Assembly (NCBI GenBank): GCA_023404955.1
Contig: JAEXZY010000039.1
Location: forward strand, 1 to 64,000
Source of the DNA: Actinomycetes bacterium
GTDB lineage: Bacteria > Actinomycetota > Actinomycetes > Mycobacteriales > Mycobacteriaceae
DNA: 64,000 bases
Direction: 5' to 3'
Shown: positions 33,011 to 40,207 of the stretch, one piece after another
Numbering within the stretch: the stretch's first letter is position 1
How the letters are laid out: each line of letters begins with the position of its first letter
Made by a program: the position numbers and the translations under genes
The notes under the pieces: model-generated
The model's database searches: none
What the model was told of the DNA's origin: nothing
The model's input: the letters and a program-made list of their open reading frames with translations, nothing else

Positions 33011-33046
33011 GTGATCCCGGCTGGGCCCCCGACCAGTCGGGATCAC
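33011..33046 (+). terminator. Terminator hairpin after the GlsB-like gene
   Basis: GTGATCCCG (33011-33019) pairs with CGGGATCAC (33038-33046); a G-T wobble and CTGG/CCAG extend the stem to 14 bp around an 8-base loop. There is no T-tract, which is common for mycobacterial terminators. It lies 21 bases after the stop codon. Confidence 0.75.
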
Positions 33047-33107
33047 CCCCGTTCTCCGGCAGGTAAATACGTGGCCCTGAGTGGGGCCGCTCGGTAACGT
33101 GTTCCCG

Positions 33108-33158
33108 ATGAGCATCCGAGTCGAGGAGGTCGTCGGCGTTTTCGCCGACATCAGATGA
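33108..33158 (+). CDS. Possible 16-codon leader peptide
   Basis: ATG at 33108 opens a frame reading MSIRVEEVVGVFADIR and ends at TGA 33158, nine bases before a UUCG hairpin and about 95 bases before the FBP gene. Its position between two strong hairpins resembles an upstream ORF in an attenuated leader. There is no clear Shine-Dalgarno sequence, and such short frames arise by chance, so support is positional only. Confidence 0.3.
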   Translation: MSIRVEEVVGVFADIR

Positions 33159-33166
33159 CCGCGCCC

Positions 33167-33192
33167 CGTCGCCGACCTTCGGGTCGGCGACG
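33167..33192 (+). promoter_or_regulatory. Perfect 11-bp hairpin with UUCG tetraloop in the FBP-gene leader
   Basis: CGTCGCCGACC (33167-33177), loop TTCG, then GGTCGGCGACG (33182-33192): 11 uninterrupted pairs closed by the extra-stable C(UUCG)G tetraloop. It lies 60 bases upstream of the FBP gene start and downstream of the previous terminator. It could therefore be an attenuator, an mRNA stability element or a second terminator. A weaker hairpin (GGCCC/GGGCC, 33073-33088) precedes it. Confidence 0.6.
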
Positions 33193-33252
33193 CAGTCGTG
33201 TCCTCCCTCACCTGTGCGCCGCAGGCGCACCCCTCATCGGATGGTTCCTTTC

Positions 33253-33747
33253 ATGCACGCCTACACCCGTGACCAGATACTGCGCGGCTTCCGCGGCGCG
33301 ACCCGCGGCGAGATCAAGAAGGTCACGTTCACAACCGATTTCGACACCGTCGAGTTCGACTTCCTCGAGTACTACGGCTGGACCGACCCCAAGATCCCGC
33401 GGCGCGCGTACCTCGTCACAGACCGCCCCGACGGGCCTGTCGCGTTGCTCCTCAACCGGGCGGCGAGCAAACCTCGGGGCCGCGCGATGTGCACGTGGTG
33501 CAACGACGTCACCCTCACCGACGACGCGGTGCTCTACGCCGTGCGCCGCGCCGGTGCCGCGGGCCGTAGAGGGGACACCGTCGGTGCCATGATCTGCGCG
33601 GACTTCGGATGCTCGCGCAACGTGCGACGGCTACCGCCGGCCTTCCACAAGGACACCGACCTGGCCCTGATCCGAGCCCGGCGGGTCGACGAACTGCGCC
33701 TCAAGGTGCACGGGTTCGCCGACAAGGTGCTGGCGACCGACGGTTAG
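33253..33747 (+). CDS. FBP-domain zinc protein (FusB/EF-G-binding type)
   Basis: 164 residues. An N-terminal helical region is followed by the C-terminal treble-clef zinc finger, with MCTWCNDVTL (Cys pair) and MICADFGCSRNVRR (second Cys pair). This domain is shared with FusB/FusC proteins, which bind elongation factor G and rescue ribosomes from fusidic acid; actinobacterial members have unproven roles. The start is uncertain: ATG 33253 is preferred, with a TTG/ATG a few codons earlier possible, and no clean ribosome-binding site is visible. Convergent with the SRPBCC gene (four-base overlap). The structured leader suggests regulated expression. Confidence 0.85.
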   Translation: MHAYTRDQILRGFRGATRGEIKKVTFTTDFDTVEFDFLEYYGWTDPKIPRRAYLVTDRPDGPVALLLNRAASKPRGRAMCTWCNDVTLTDDAVLYAVRRAGAAGRRGDTVGAMICADFGCSRNVRRLPPAFHKDTDLALIRARRVDELRLKVHGFADKVLATDG

Positions 33748-34214
33748 TCGCGAGCCAGCAGCTCGTCGAGCTTCTCGTACCCCTCGGTCATGCCACCCTC
33801 CATCCCCGAGGACAGCAGCGCATCTCGCGCCTCCGTGGTGGGGCAGATCGACCGTCCGCGCAGCCGGGAGCGGCCGTCACCGAGGTCGTCGAACCACAAG
33901 AACTCGAGGTTCACCATGTCGGGTGCGCCGTCGAATTCGAACGTCTGGAGGATGAATTCGTCTGCGCGCACGGTGTGGAAGGTGCCATTGAACGAGAAGG
34001 TGCCACGCTCGTTGCGATGGGTGTAGCGGTAGCCGCCGTGATCGCGGAAATCCCATTCGGCGATCTCCATCTCCAGGTCGCGCGGTCCGAGCCACTGCCT
34101 GACCAGGTCCGGGTCCGCGTGCGCGGTGAACAGCGCCCCGACCGGGGCGTCGAACTCCCGGGTGAACTCCATGGCGAGGGTGTCCACGGGTGCATTCAGA
34201 TGGAGTCCGCTCAT
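33744..34214 (-). CDS. SRPBCC / AHSA1-like protein
   Basis: 156 residues of the START-like Activator of Hsp90 ATPase homologue family: FTREFDAPVGALFTAHADPD, VRQWLGPRDLEMEIAEWDFR, RGTFSFNGTF and a closing helix GMTEGYEKLDELLARD. Members bind hydrophobic ligands. It overlaps the ArsR gene as ATGA, forming a two-gene operon very common in actinobacteria, in which the ArsR protein represses both. Ligand unknown. Confidence 0.92.
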   Translation of the reverse strand: MSGLHLNAPVDTLAMEFTREFDAPVGALFTAHADPDLVRQWLGPRDLEMEIAEWDFRDHGGYRYTHRNERGTFSFNGTFHTVRADEFILQTFEFDGAPDMVNLEFLWFDDLGDGRSRLRGRSICPTTEARDALLSSGMEGGMTEGYEKLDELLARD

Positions 34215-34546
34215 TGTGGGTGTCCTTTCTCCGTGAGCAGCTGGTCGAGCTGCCGGTAGTTGCGTTCGGCATCGAGCCGGTAGCGGTCGATCCACGCCGT
34301 CATCGCTTCCAGCGCGCCGGCGTCGAGGTGCACCGGGCGCCGCTGGGCGTCCCGGGTCCGTGTCACCAACCCGGCCTCCTCCAGCACCCGAACATGTTTG
34401 GAGACAGCCTGTTTGGTGATGGCAAACGGTGCCGCCAGCTCGTTGACCGTGGCCGGGCCACGGGACAGCCGCGCCACCAGTGCGCGCCGCACCGGATCGG
34501 ACAGCGCCAGGAAGGCGCGGTCCAAGCGGTCGTCGTTGTCAGCCAG
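34211..34546 (-). CDS. ArsR-family regulator, probable CTG start
   Basis: Winged-helix repressor of about 111 residues: FLALSDPVRRALVARLSRGP, the recognition region FAITKQAVSKHVRVLEEAGLV and the wing RDAQRRPVHLD. It lacks the Cys metal sites of metal-sensing ArsRs, so it probably responds to another signal. The first standard start is TTG 34525. However, GGAGG (34556-34560) lies nine bases upstream of an in-frame CTG at 34546, giving LADNDDRLDRAFLALSDP, which fits the family N terminus better. The operator dyad at 34565-34582 is just upstream. Confidence 0.88.
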   Translation of the reverse strand: MADNDDRLDRAFLALSDPVRRALVARLSRGPATVNELAAPFAITKQAVSKHVRVLEEAGLVTRTRDAQRRPVHLDAGALEAMTAWIDRYRLDAERNYRQLDQLLTEKGHPQ

Positions 34547-34564
34547 TGGTCAACCCCTCCGTTG

Positions 34565-34582
34565 ATCAACCAATAGGTTGAT
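34565..34582. promoter_or_regulatory. Operator of the ArsR-SRPBCC operon
   Basis: ATCAACC-AATA-GGTTGAT is a perfect 7-bp inverted repeat with a four-base spacer, overlapped by the palindrome GTTGATCAAC (34561-34570). It lies within 20 bases of the ArsR start, so bound repressor would block transcription. The form fits autoregulatory sites of this ArsR subfamily. Confidence 0.75.
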
Positions 34583-34623
34583 TACATGACGATAAGCCGA
34601 GCACGTGGCCAGGTCAAGGGGTC

Positions 34624-35952
34624 TCAGCGTGTCCGGCGGATGATGGCGCGCAGCTTCTCCACCCGGGTCGCAATCTCGCGCTCCGCGCCGTGCGTGGTCG
34701 GCCGGTAGTAGTCGACACCGACCACCTCGTCCGGCGGATACTGTTGCGAGGCAACGCCACCCGGCGCGTCATGGGCATACTTGTAGCCGACTGCGTTGCC
34801 CAGCTTCTGCGCCCCCGCGTAGTGCCCGTCACGCAGATGCGGCGGCACCAGGCCGGCCTTCCCGGCGCGGATGTCGGCCATCGCCGCGCCGATCGCCGTC
34901 GTGACCGCGTTCGACTTCGGCGCGGTCGCCAGGTGCACGGTGGCGTGCGCCAGCGTCAACTGCGCCTCGGGCATGCCGATCAGCGCGACGGTCTGGGCGG
35001 CCGCGACCGCCGTCGGCAGGGCCATCGGATCAGCCATGCCGATGTCCTCGCTGGCCAGGATCATCAGCCGGCGGGCGATGAATCGCGGGTCCTCCCCCGC
35101 GACCAGCATGCGCGCCAGGTAGTGCAGTGCGGCGTCGACGTCGGACCCGCGCACCGACTTGATGAACGCGCTGACCACGTCGTAGTGCTGGTCGCCGTCA
35201 CGGTCGTAGCGCACCGCCGCCTTGTCCAGCGACTGCTCGATGACCTCGACGGTGATCTCCCCCGACTCGGCCGCGACCTCGAGCGCGGTCAGCGCCCGCC
35301 GGGCGTCCCCGGCCGAGAGCTGCACCAGCAGATCCAGCGCCTCGTCGGTAATCGGCACCTTCCCCGCGAGGCCACGTTCGTCGTCGAGGGCGCGGCGCAG
35401 CACTGCTGTGATGTCCTCGGGGGTCAGCGGCTGCAGTTGCAGGATCAGCGAGCGGCTCAGCAGCGGCGCCACGACCGAGAAGGACGGATTCTCGGTGGTT
35501 GCCGCGACCAGCAGCACCACCCGGTTCTCGACCGCCGCGAGCAGCGCGTCCTGCTGGGTCTTGGAGAACCGATGCACCTCGTCGATGAACAGCACCGTCT
35601 GCTCGCTGCGCCGCAGCAGGGCCACCCGCGCTTCTTCGATGACCGCGCGGACCTCCTTCACCCCGGCCGACAGCGCCGAAAGCGCCTCGAATCTGCGGCC
35701 GGTGGCCTGCGAGATCAACGACGCGAGCGTGGTCTTGCCGGTGCCGGGCGGGCCGTAGAGGATCACCGACGCCGCACCGGATCCCTCGACCAGCCGGCGC
35801 AACGGGGAGTTGCCGGTGAGCAGATGCTGCTGACCCACGACCTCGTCGACCGACGCGGGCCGCATCCGCACGGCCAGCGGTACCGCCGCCCCGACCAGCT
35901 GCGCATCAGAGGGCGCACGCTCACCGGGAACGTCGAACAGGCTGTCGGACAC
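34624..35952 (-). CDS. rarA: Replication-associated recombination protein A (MgsA/RarA)
   Basis: 442-residue AAA+ clamp-loader-like ATPase. Walker [19 protein letters not shown], Walker [21 protein letters not shown], sensor 1 [11 protein letters not shown], then the lid and tetramerisation region with [20 protein letters not shown] and [18 protein letters not shown]. Acts at stalled forks and ssDNA gaps. Corresponds to Rv2559c near alaS. Starts at GTG 35952. Confidence 0.95.
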   Translation of the reverse strand: MSDSLFDVPGERAPSDAQLVGAAVPLAVRMRPASVDEVVGQQHLLTGNSPLRRLVEGSGAASVILYGPPGTGKTTLASLISQATGRRFEALSALSAGVKEVRAVIEEARVALLRRSEQTVLFIDEVHRFSKTQQDALLAAVENRVVLLVAATTENPSFSVVAPLLSRSLILQLQPLTPEDITAVLRRALDDERGLAGKVPITDEALDLLVQLSAGDARRALTALEVAAESGEITVEVIEQSLDKAAVRYDRDGDQHYDVVSAFIKSVRGSDVDAALHYLARMLVAGEDPRFIARRLMILASEDIGMADPMALPTAVAAAQTVALIGMPEAQLTLAHATVHLATAPKSNAVTTAIGAAMADIRAGKAGLVPPHLRDGHYAGAQKLGNAVGYKYAHDAPGGVASQQYPPDEVVGVDYYRPTTHGAEREIATRVEKLRAIIRRTR

Positions 35953-35961
35953 GCTCCCTGC

Positions 35962-36795
35962 TTACACGGGTGCGGTGACGAAGTCGATCAGCTCCTCGAC
36001 GCGGCCGATCAGCTCGGGCTCGAGATCCGTCCAGTCCCGCACCCGGCCGCGGATCTTCTGCCACGCCGCCGCGATGTCGGCCTGGTCGCGGTGCCGCCAC
36101 CCCAGCGCCTCGCACACGCCGTGCTTCCAGTCCTGCCCTTTGGGCACCACCGGCCACTGCGCGACGCCGATCCGCGCGGGTTTGACGGCCTCCCAGATGT
36201 CGATGAACGGGTGGCCGACCACCAGAGTGTGCTCACCGCCGGGGCCGCGCCGCACCTGCTCGGCGATGCGCGCCTCCTTCGAACCGGCCACCAGGTGGTC
36301 GACCAGCACGCCAAGGCGCCGGCCCGGACCTGGCCGGAACTCGGCGACGATCGCCGCGAGGTCGTCGACGCCGCCCAGGTATTCGACGACGACGCCCTCG
36401 AGGCGAAGGTCTTCACCCCACACCTGCTCCACGAGTTCGGCGTCGTGTCGGCCCTCGACGTAGATGCGGCTGGCGAGTGCGACTTTCGCTCGCGCGCCGG
36501 CGACGGCGACAGAGCCCGATGCGGTGCGCGTCGGTGCCGCGGGGGCGGCTTTCTTCGGCGCGGTCAGGATCACCGGCTTGCCGTCGATCAGGTACCCGGG
36601 TCCGACCGGGAACGGTTTGGTACGGCCGTGCCGGTCCTCCAGGGTCATGCGGCCGTATTCGACCCGCACCACCGCGCCGACGAAGCCGCTGGCCGCGTCC
36701 TCGACGACCATCCCGATCTCGATCGGCTGCTCGGTCGAGCGGGGCTTGCGGTGCGGGTTCTGCGCCAGGATGTCGGCGCCGTATCGATCGGCCAC
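35962..36795 (-). CDS. DUF3097 family protein
   Basis: 277 residues of a conserved actinobacterial family. It begins RYGADILAQNPHRKPRSTE and includes a small barrel-like segment (VEDAASGFVGAVVRVEYG, MTLEDRHGRTKPFPVGPGY). A Toprim-like region (IYVEGRHDAELVEQVWGEDL, GVLVDHLVAGSKEARIAE, VVGHPFIDIWEAV) suggests nucleic acid or nucleotide handling, but activity is unknown. The start is GTG 36795; the frame is open upstream into the hydrolase region without conservation. Ten bases upstream of rarA. Confidence 0.85.
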   Translation of the reverse strand: MADRYGADILAQNPHRKPRSTEQPIEIGMVVEDAASGFVGAVVRVEYGRMTLEDRHGRTKPFPVGPGYLIDGKPVILTAPKKAAPAAPTRTASGSVAVAGARAKVALASRIYVEGRHDAELVEQVWGEDLRLEGVVVEYLGGVDDLAAIVAEFRPGPGRRLGVLVDHLVAGSKEARIAEQVRRGPGGEHTLVVGHPFIDIWEAVKPARIGVAQWPVVPKGQDWKHGVCEALGWRHRDQADIAAAWQKIRGRVRDWTDLEPELIGRVEELIDFVTAPV

Positions 36796-36853
36796 CGGGT
36801 GATCGTAGGGACCGGTCGGGGCCAGCCGGCCGAGCGTCGAACCGCGTGTTGCC

Positions 36854-38188
36854 TCAGACCGCTGCGAGATGTTCTCGGAGCCAGTTCTGCGAGTGGTCCA
36901 GCCATTGCCGGTAGTGCCCCATGGCGCAGTGGTCGTCGTTGGGGTAGAGCAGCAGCGTGGCCTCAGCGGCAGCGTCGGCGAGGTCGACGGTGTCCTGGGT
37001 GCTGAGCAGGGTGTCGTGGGTGCCGTTGATCGCCAGCAGCGGAATCGTGATGTCGGCATAGCGATCCCGAATCGACAGCCGGTGCAACGCGCCGACGAGC
37101 GCGACCGGATTGGTCACGCCGAGGGTGCGCGCCAACGCGTGGATGATGACGTCGGGCATGCCGAAGCCGCCGTGGAAGGAGTGATGGGTGGGTGCGCCAC
37201 AGGCCACAGCGCAGGCAAGCCGTGAATCGGTCGCCGCCATGCGTGCTGCCCAGTAACCGCCGAAACTGACGCCGACGATTGCGACACGGCCGGGGTCCAG
37301 CCGGGCATCGGACACCAGACGGTCGATGACGGCGCGGTAGATCGCCTCGGAGTCGACGCTCATCGGCGCGGTGTAGGCGTAGCTGCCGGGCATCTCCATC
37401 AAGAACGTCGCCAATCCTGCACTGCGGTACCGCAACAGCGCCACCGCGAGCTCCTGGATCGTGCCTTCCAGACCGTTGGTGGTCAGCACGACAGGGTGCG
37501 GACCGGGGGTCGACGGGAGGATCAGCCAGCCGCGCACGGTCTGACCGTCGCTCGCGGTGACGTCGACCTGCTCGACACGGACATCGATCGACGGCGCGAG
37601 GACCCGAACCAGAGCGTCGAACAGGTCGCGTGACCTGTGGTAGGCCGCCATCCGGTGCGGGTCGTGGCCGGGGAACGCGCTGACCTGGTAGTAGGTGAGC
37701 GCCTTGACCCAGGCGTCGATCGCGGCGAACGCGTTGACGGTACGGGTGTGGTCGGTGTCGCCGTGAGCCGAGACCAGGTCGTCGATCGCCCGCGCGCTCG
37801 GTTGCGGCCCGTGGTCGGCGAACAGCACCGCGGCCGGGGCGAGCACGTGCCGCAGCGCGTCGATCTGCCCGTCAGTAATTGCCCTGGCGTTGTCGAGATC
37901 GGGTGCGTCGGTCTGACCCAGGTCGCGCAGCAGTGTGGCGCACCGCCGGACATGCTGCGCGGCAATGCGATTCCAGTGGCCGCACCATTGCTCGGGCCGG
38001 AACGAGCGCGCCGCACGGATCTGCTCGGCGAACTCGGCCGGGTCGAGTCCGCCCATGTTGGCGTAGCGCAACACGAACAACCTCGGCAAAAATGGTGCCG
38101 CCCCGCGCCATCGGGCGACCAGGTTCGTGGTGCGCGTCACCGCGCACGCCGTCACCGCGATCTTGTTCCACACAGTGACGGCGGCCAT
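36854..38188 (-). CDS. FrsA-like alpha/beta hydrolase
   Basis: 444 residues. An N-terminal helical cap (about 1-190) is followed by an alpha/beta hydrolase core. The core begins PGPHPVVLTTNGLEGTIQE and has the nucleophile elbow VGVSFGGYWAAR; the acid is near LLAINGTHDTLL and the His in NDDHCAMGH. The layout resembles FrsA/DUF1100 and 2,6-dihydroxypseudooxynicotine hydrolase-type enzymes. ATG 38188 overlaps the metallopeptidase stop by one base (TGATG), tying it to the transglutaminase/ATP-grasp operon. It may cleave or modify that system's product, which is inference. Confidence 0.85.
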   Translation of the reverse strand: MAAVTVWNKIAVTACAVTRTTNLVARWRGAAPFLPRLFVLRYANMGGLDPAEFAEQIRAARSFRPEQWCGHWNRIAAQHVRRCATLLRDLGQTDAPDLDNARAITDGQIDALRHVLAPAAVLFADHGPQPSARAIDDLVSAHGDTDHTRTVNAFAAIDAWVKALTYYQVSAFPGHDPHRMAAYHRSRDLFDALVRVLAPSIDVRVEQVDVTASDGQTVRGWLILPSTPGPHPVVLTTNGLEGTIQELAVALLRYRSAGLATFLMEMPGSYAYTAPMSVDSEAIYRAVIDRLVSDARLDPGRVAIVGVSFGGYWAARMAATDSRLACAVACGAPTHHSFHGGFGMPDVIIHALARTLGVTNPVALVGALHRLSIRDRYADITIPLLAINGTHDTLLSTQDTVDLADAAAEATLLLYPNDDHCAMGHYRQWLDHSQNWLREHLAAV

Positions 38189-39273
38189 CAGCTCAGCTGC
38201 TGGCTCTGCTCCTCCACCGGCGCCCCCACCTCGGCGAGTTTGGCCGGATTGGAGGTGATTTCGTCGATGACAGTGTGGATGAACCGCATCTTCTCCAACA
38301 CTGGAGCCGGGAGCACGAACGGATACAGGTCCTCTTTGCCCATCGACCGATTCACCATGTTCAGCGACCACGACAGGGGCAGCCACATCTCGATCATCGT
38401 GTCGAAACCGCTGGGGCCCAGCACCCTGCGGTCGAACGTCGCTGCCGCCGGTGCCATTCCGAACGCCGCGGCGGTGTCCAGGGTGTCGCGGATGTGCAGG
38501 TAGTGGGCGAAGGTCTCCGCCCAGTCCTCGGCCGGGTGCATGGTCGCATACGACGACACGTAATCGGCCTCCCAGCCGACCGGAGCGCCCTGGCTGTAGT
38601 GGCGGTCCAGCGCCTCCTGGTAGTCGGCGTCGGGGTCGCCGAACAATTCGCGATACCGCTGCAGGTAATCCTCCGACGTGCCGATCAGCCGGTACTGGTA
38701 GTAGTGACCGATCTCGTGGCGGAAGTGCCCGAGAAGGGTGCGGTACGGCTCGTCCATCGAGATGCGCAACTGCTCGCGGTGCACATCGTCGCCCTCGGCC
38801 AGGTCCAAGGTGATGATCCCGTTGTCGTGGCCGGTGAACACCTTCTCGAACTGGCTCGACAACAGGTCGAAGGCCAGCCCGAACTGGGGGTCCAGATCCC
38901 GTCCGACGATCGGCAGCTTCAACTCGTGCAGCTCGGCGATCAGTCGGCGCTTGGCCTTCTCCGCCGCGGCGAACGCGGCCAGCGCGATCGTGTCGGCATC
39001 GTTGGGCCGGGTCCGGGTCAGCGCGCACGACACGCACAGCTTGGCGATCGGCCCCTTCTCGACGAGCCAGTTGCATTCGGCCAGGTGCATGTTGGCACAC
39101 AGCTGGAATCGGGTCTCGTCCACCGCGCCGGCATGCTCGCTCTCCGCCGGCGGGGCGATGACCAGCAGCGCCATGTCGTCGAGCGAAAAGCCCAGAGCGC
39201 TACCGCAATTAAGGCAGACCGAATTCTCGAATGCCAAGCGCTGGCCACAGTTGGGGCAGGTGAAATCACGCAC
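38188..39273 (-). CDS. Zinc-ribbon zinc metallopeptidase (Rv2568c type)
   Basis: 361 residues. The N-terminal zinc ribbon has Cys6, Cys9, Cys20 and Cys23 (FTCPNCG...VCLNCGSA), a second Cys-rich region (CANMHLAECNW, LCVSCAL) follows, and the gluzincin motif HEIGH is at residues 186-190. The third ligand is perhaps the Glu in HPAEDWAETFAHYLH. Annotated in databases as a putative zinc-binding metallopeptidase. GTG 39273 overlaps the transglutaminase stop by eight bases. Conserved next to transglutaminase and ATP-grasp genes in mycobacteria, so it probably belongs to the same pathway. Confidence 0.88.
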   Translation of the reverse strand: MRDFTCPNCGQRLAFENSVCLNCGSALGFSLDDMALLVIAPPAESEHAGAVDETRFQLCANMHLAECNWLVEKGPIAKLCVSCALTRTRPNDADTIALAAFAAAEKAKRRLIAELHELKLPIVGRDLDPQFGLAFDLLSSQFEKVFTGHDNGIITLDLAEGDDVHREQLRISMDEPYRTLLGHFRHEIGHYYQYRLIGTSEDYLQRYRELFGDPDADYQEALDRHYSQGAPVGWEADYVSSYATMHPAEDWAETFAHYLHIRDTLDTAAAFGMAPAAATFDRRVLGPSGFDTMIEMWLPLSWSLNMVNRSMGKEDLYPFVLPAPVLEKMRFIHTVIDEITSNPAKLAEVGAPVEEQSQQLS

Positions 39274-40207
39274 GGGGCGCTCCTTCTGCATAGGGCGCCA
39301 CATCCACGGAGACGTCGATGGTGCTGCTTTCGGAATCGGTGTAGATGATGCCGCGCAACGGCGGAACGTCGGCGTAGTCACGGCCGAAACCGACGGTGAC
39401 GTATCGCTCGTCGACCATCTGGTCATTGGTGGGATCCATGCCCAGCCACACGTTCTGCGGCGTCCACACCGACGCCCACGCGTGTGTCGCGTCTATCCCG
39501 ACCATGCGTTCCTTCCCGGGCGGCGGATCGGTGGCCAGGTAGCCCGATACATAGCTCGCCGCCAGTCCATTGGCGCGCAGGCAGGCGATCGCCAGCCGTG
39601 CGAAGTCCTGACATACCCCTTCCCGCGCGGCCAAAACCTCGCTCACCAGGGTGGAGACGGTGGTCGACCCGGACCGGTAGGTGAAGTCGGAGTAGATGCG
39701 CGACGTCAGGTCGCGTAGTACCTCGATCAGCGGCCGGCCGGGGGTGAACGTCGGTGCGGCGTACTCGCGCAACACGTCGGTGATCTCCGGCGGCGTCAGG
39801 TCGAGGGTGAATTCGCTGGCGAGCGCCCCCTCGGAGCCAACCGGCCGGGCGATCTCCCACGGGGCACGGGCCGACGGCCCCTGGTAGATCTCCGGCGGTG
39901 GCGGTGCCACCTCGACGATCGAGCGGCTGGTCACACTGAGGCGATGATGCGGCCGGGTGACGTGGAAGTAGGAACTCACGTTCCCCCACCCGTCGCGGCT
40001 GGTGGAACTGTCGGCCGCCTCCGGATCGAGGACCAGTTCGTGAGACAGACACCGCTGCCGTGCCGAGTCGCGCGGGGTGAGGAAGCCGCGACCATAGGAG
40101 CTGGTGACGACGTCGGAGTACGTGTACACGGTGCGGTGGGTGATCGCGTACCGACGGACGCTCGCACGCTCGCTCTGTGCTGTTGATTCGCTCGCACGCT
40201 CGCTCAT
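39266..40207 (-). CDS. Transglutaminase-like cysteine protein (Rv2569c type)
   Basis: 313 residues. The N-terminal bacterial transglutaminase beta domain (RYAITHRTVYTYSDVVTSSY) is followed by the papain-like core. The catalytic triad appears intact: Cys199 in REGVCQDFARL, His242 in DATHAWASVW and Asp258 in GMDPTND. The N terminus carries a 10-residue in-frame duplication (SERASESTAQ then SERAS), encoded by the repeat at 40159-40205. ATG 40207 overlaps the ATP-grasp stop as ATGA. Bacterial homologues usually act as proteases or amide hydrolases rather than cross-linkers. Confidence 0.9.
   Translation of the reverse strand: MSERASESTAQSERASVRRYAITHRTVYTYSDVVTSSYGRGFLTPRDSARQRCLSHELVLDPEAADSSTSRDGWGNVSSYFHVTRPHHRLSVTSRSIVEVAPPPPEIYQGPSARAPWEIARPVGSEGALASEFTLDLTPPEITDVLREYAAPTFTPGRPLIEVLRDLTSRIYSDFTYRSGSTTVSTLVSEVLAAREGVCQDFARLAIACLRANGLAASYVSGYLATDPPPGKERMVGIDATHAWASVWTPQNVWLGMDPTNDQMVDERYVTVGFGRDYADVPPLRGIIYTDSESSTIDVSVDVAPYAEGAPRA
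40159..40205. repeat. 17-bp direct repeat at the transglutaminase 5' end
   Basis: CGCTCGCACGCTCGCTC occurs at 40159-40175 and 40189-40205, a 30-base period that keeps frame. On the coding strand it reads as GAGCGAGCGTGCGAGCG, a motif I recall seeing often near mycobacterial gene starts. The real start of the gene could lie after the repeat. Confidence 0.7.
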
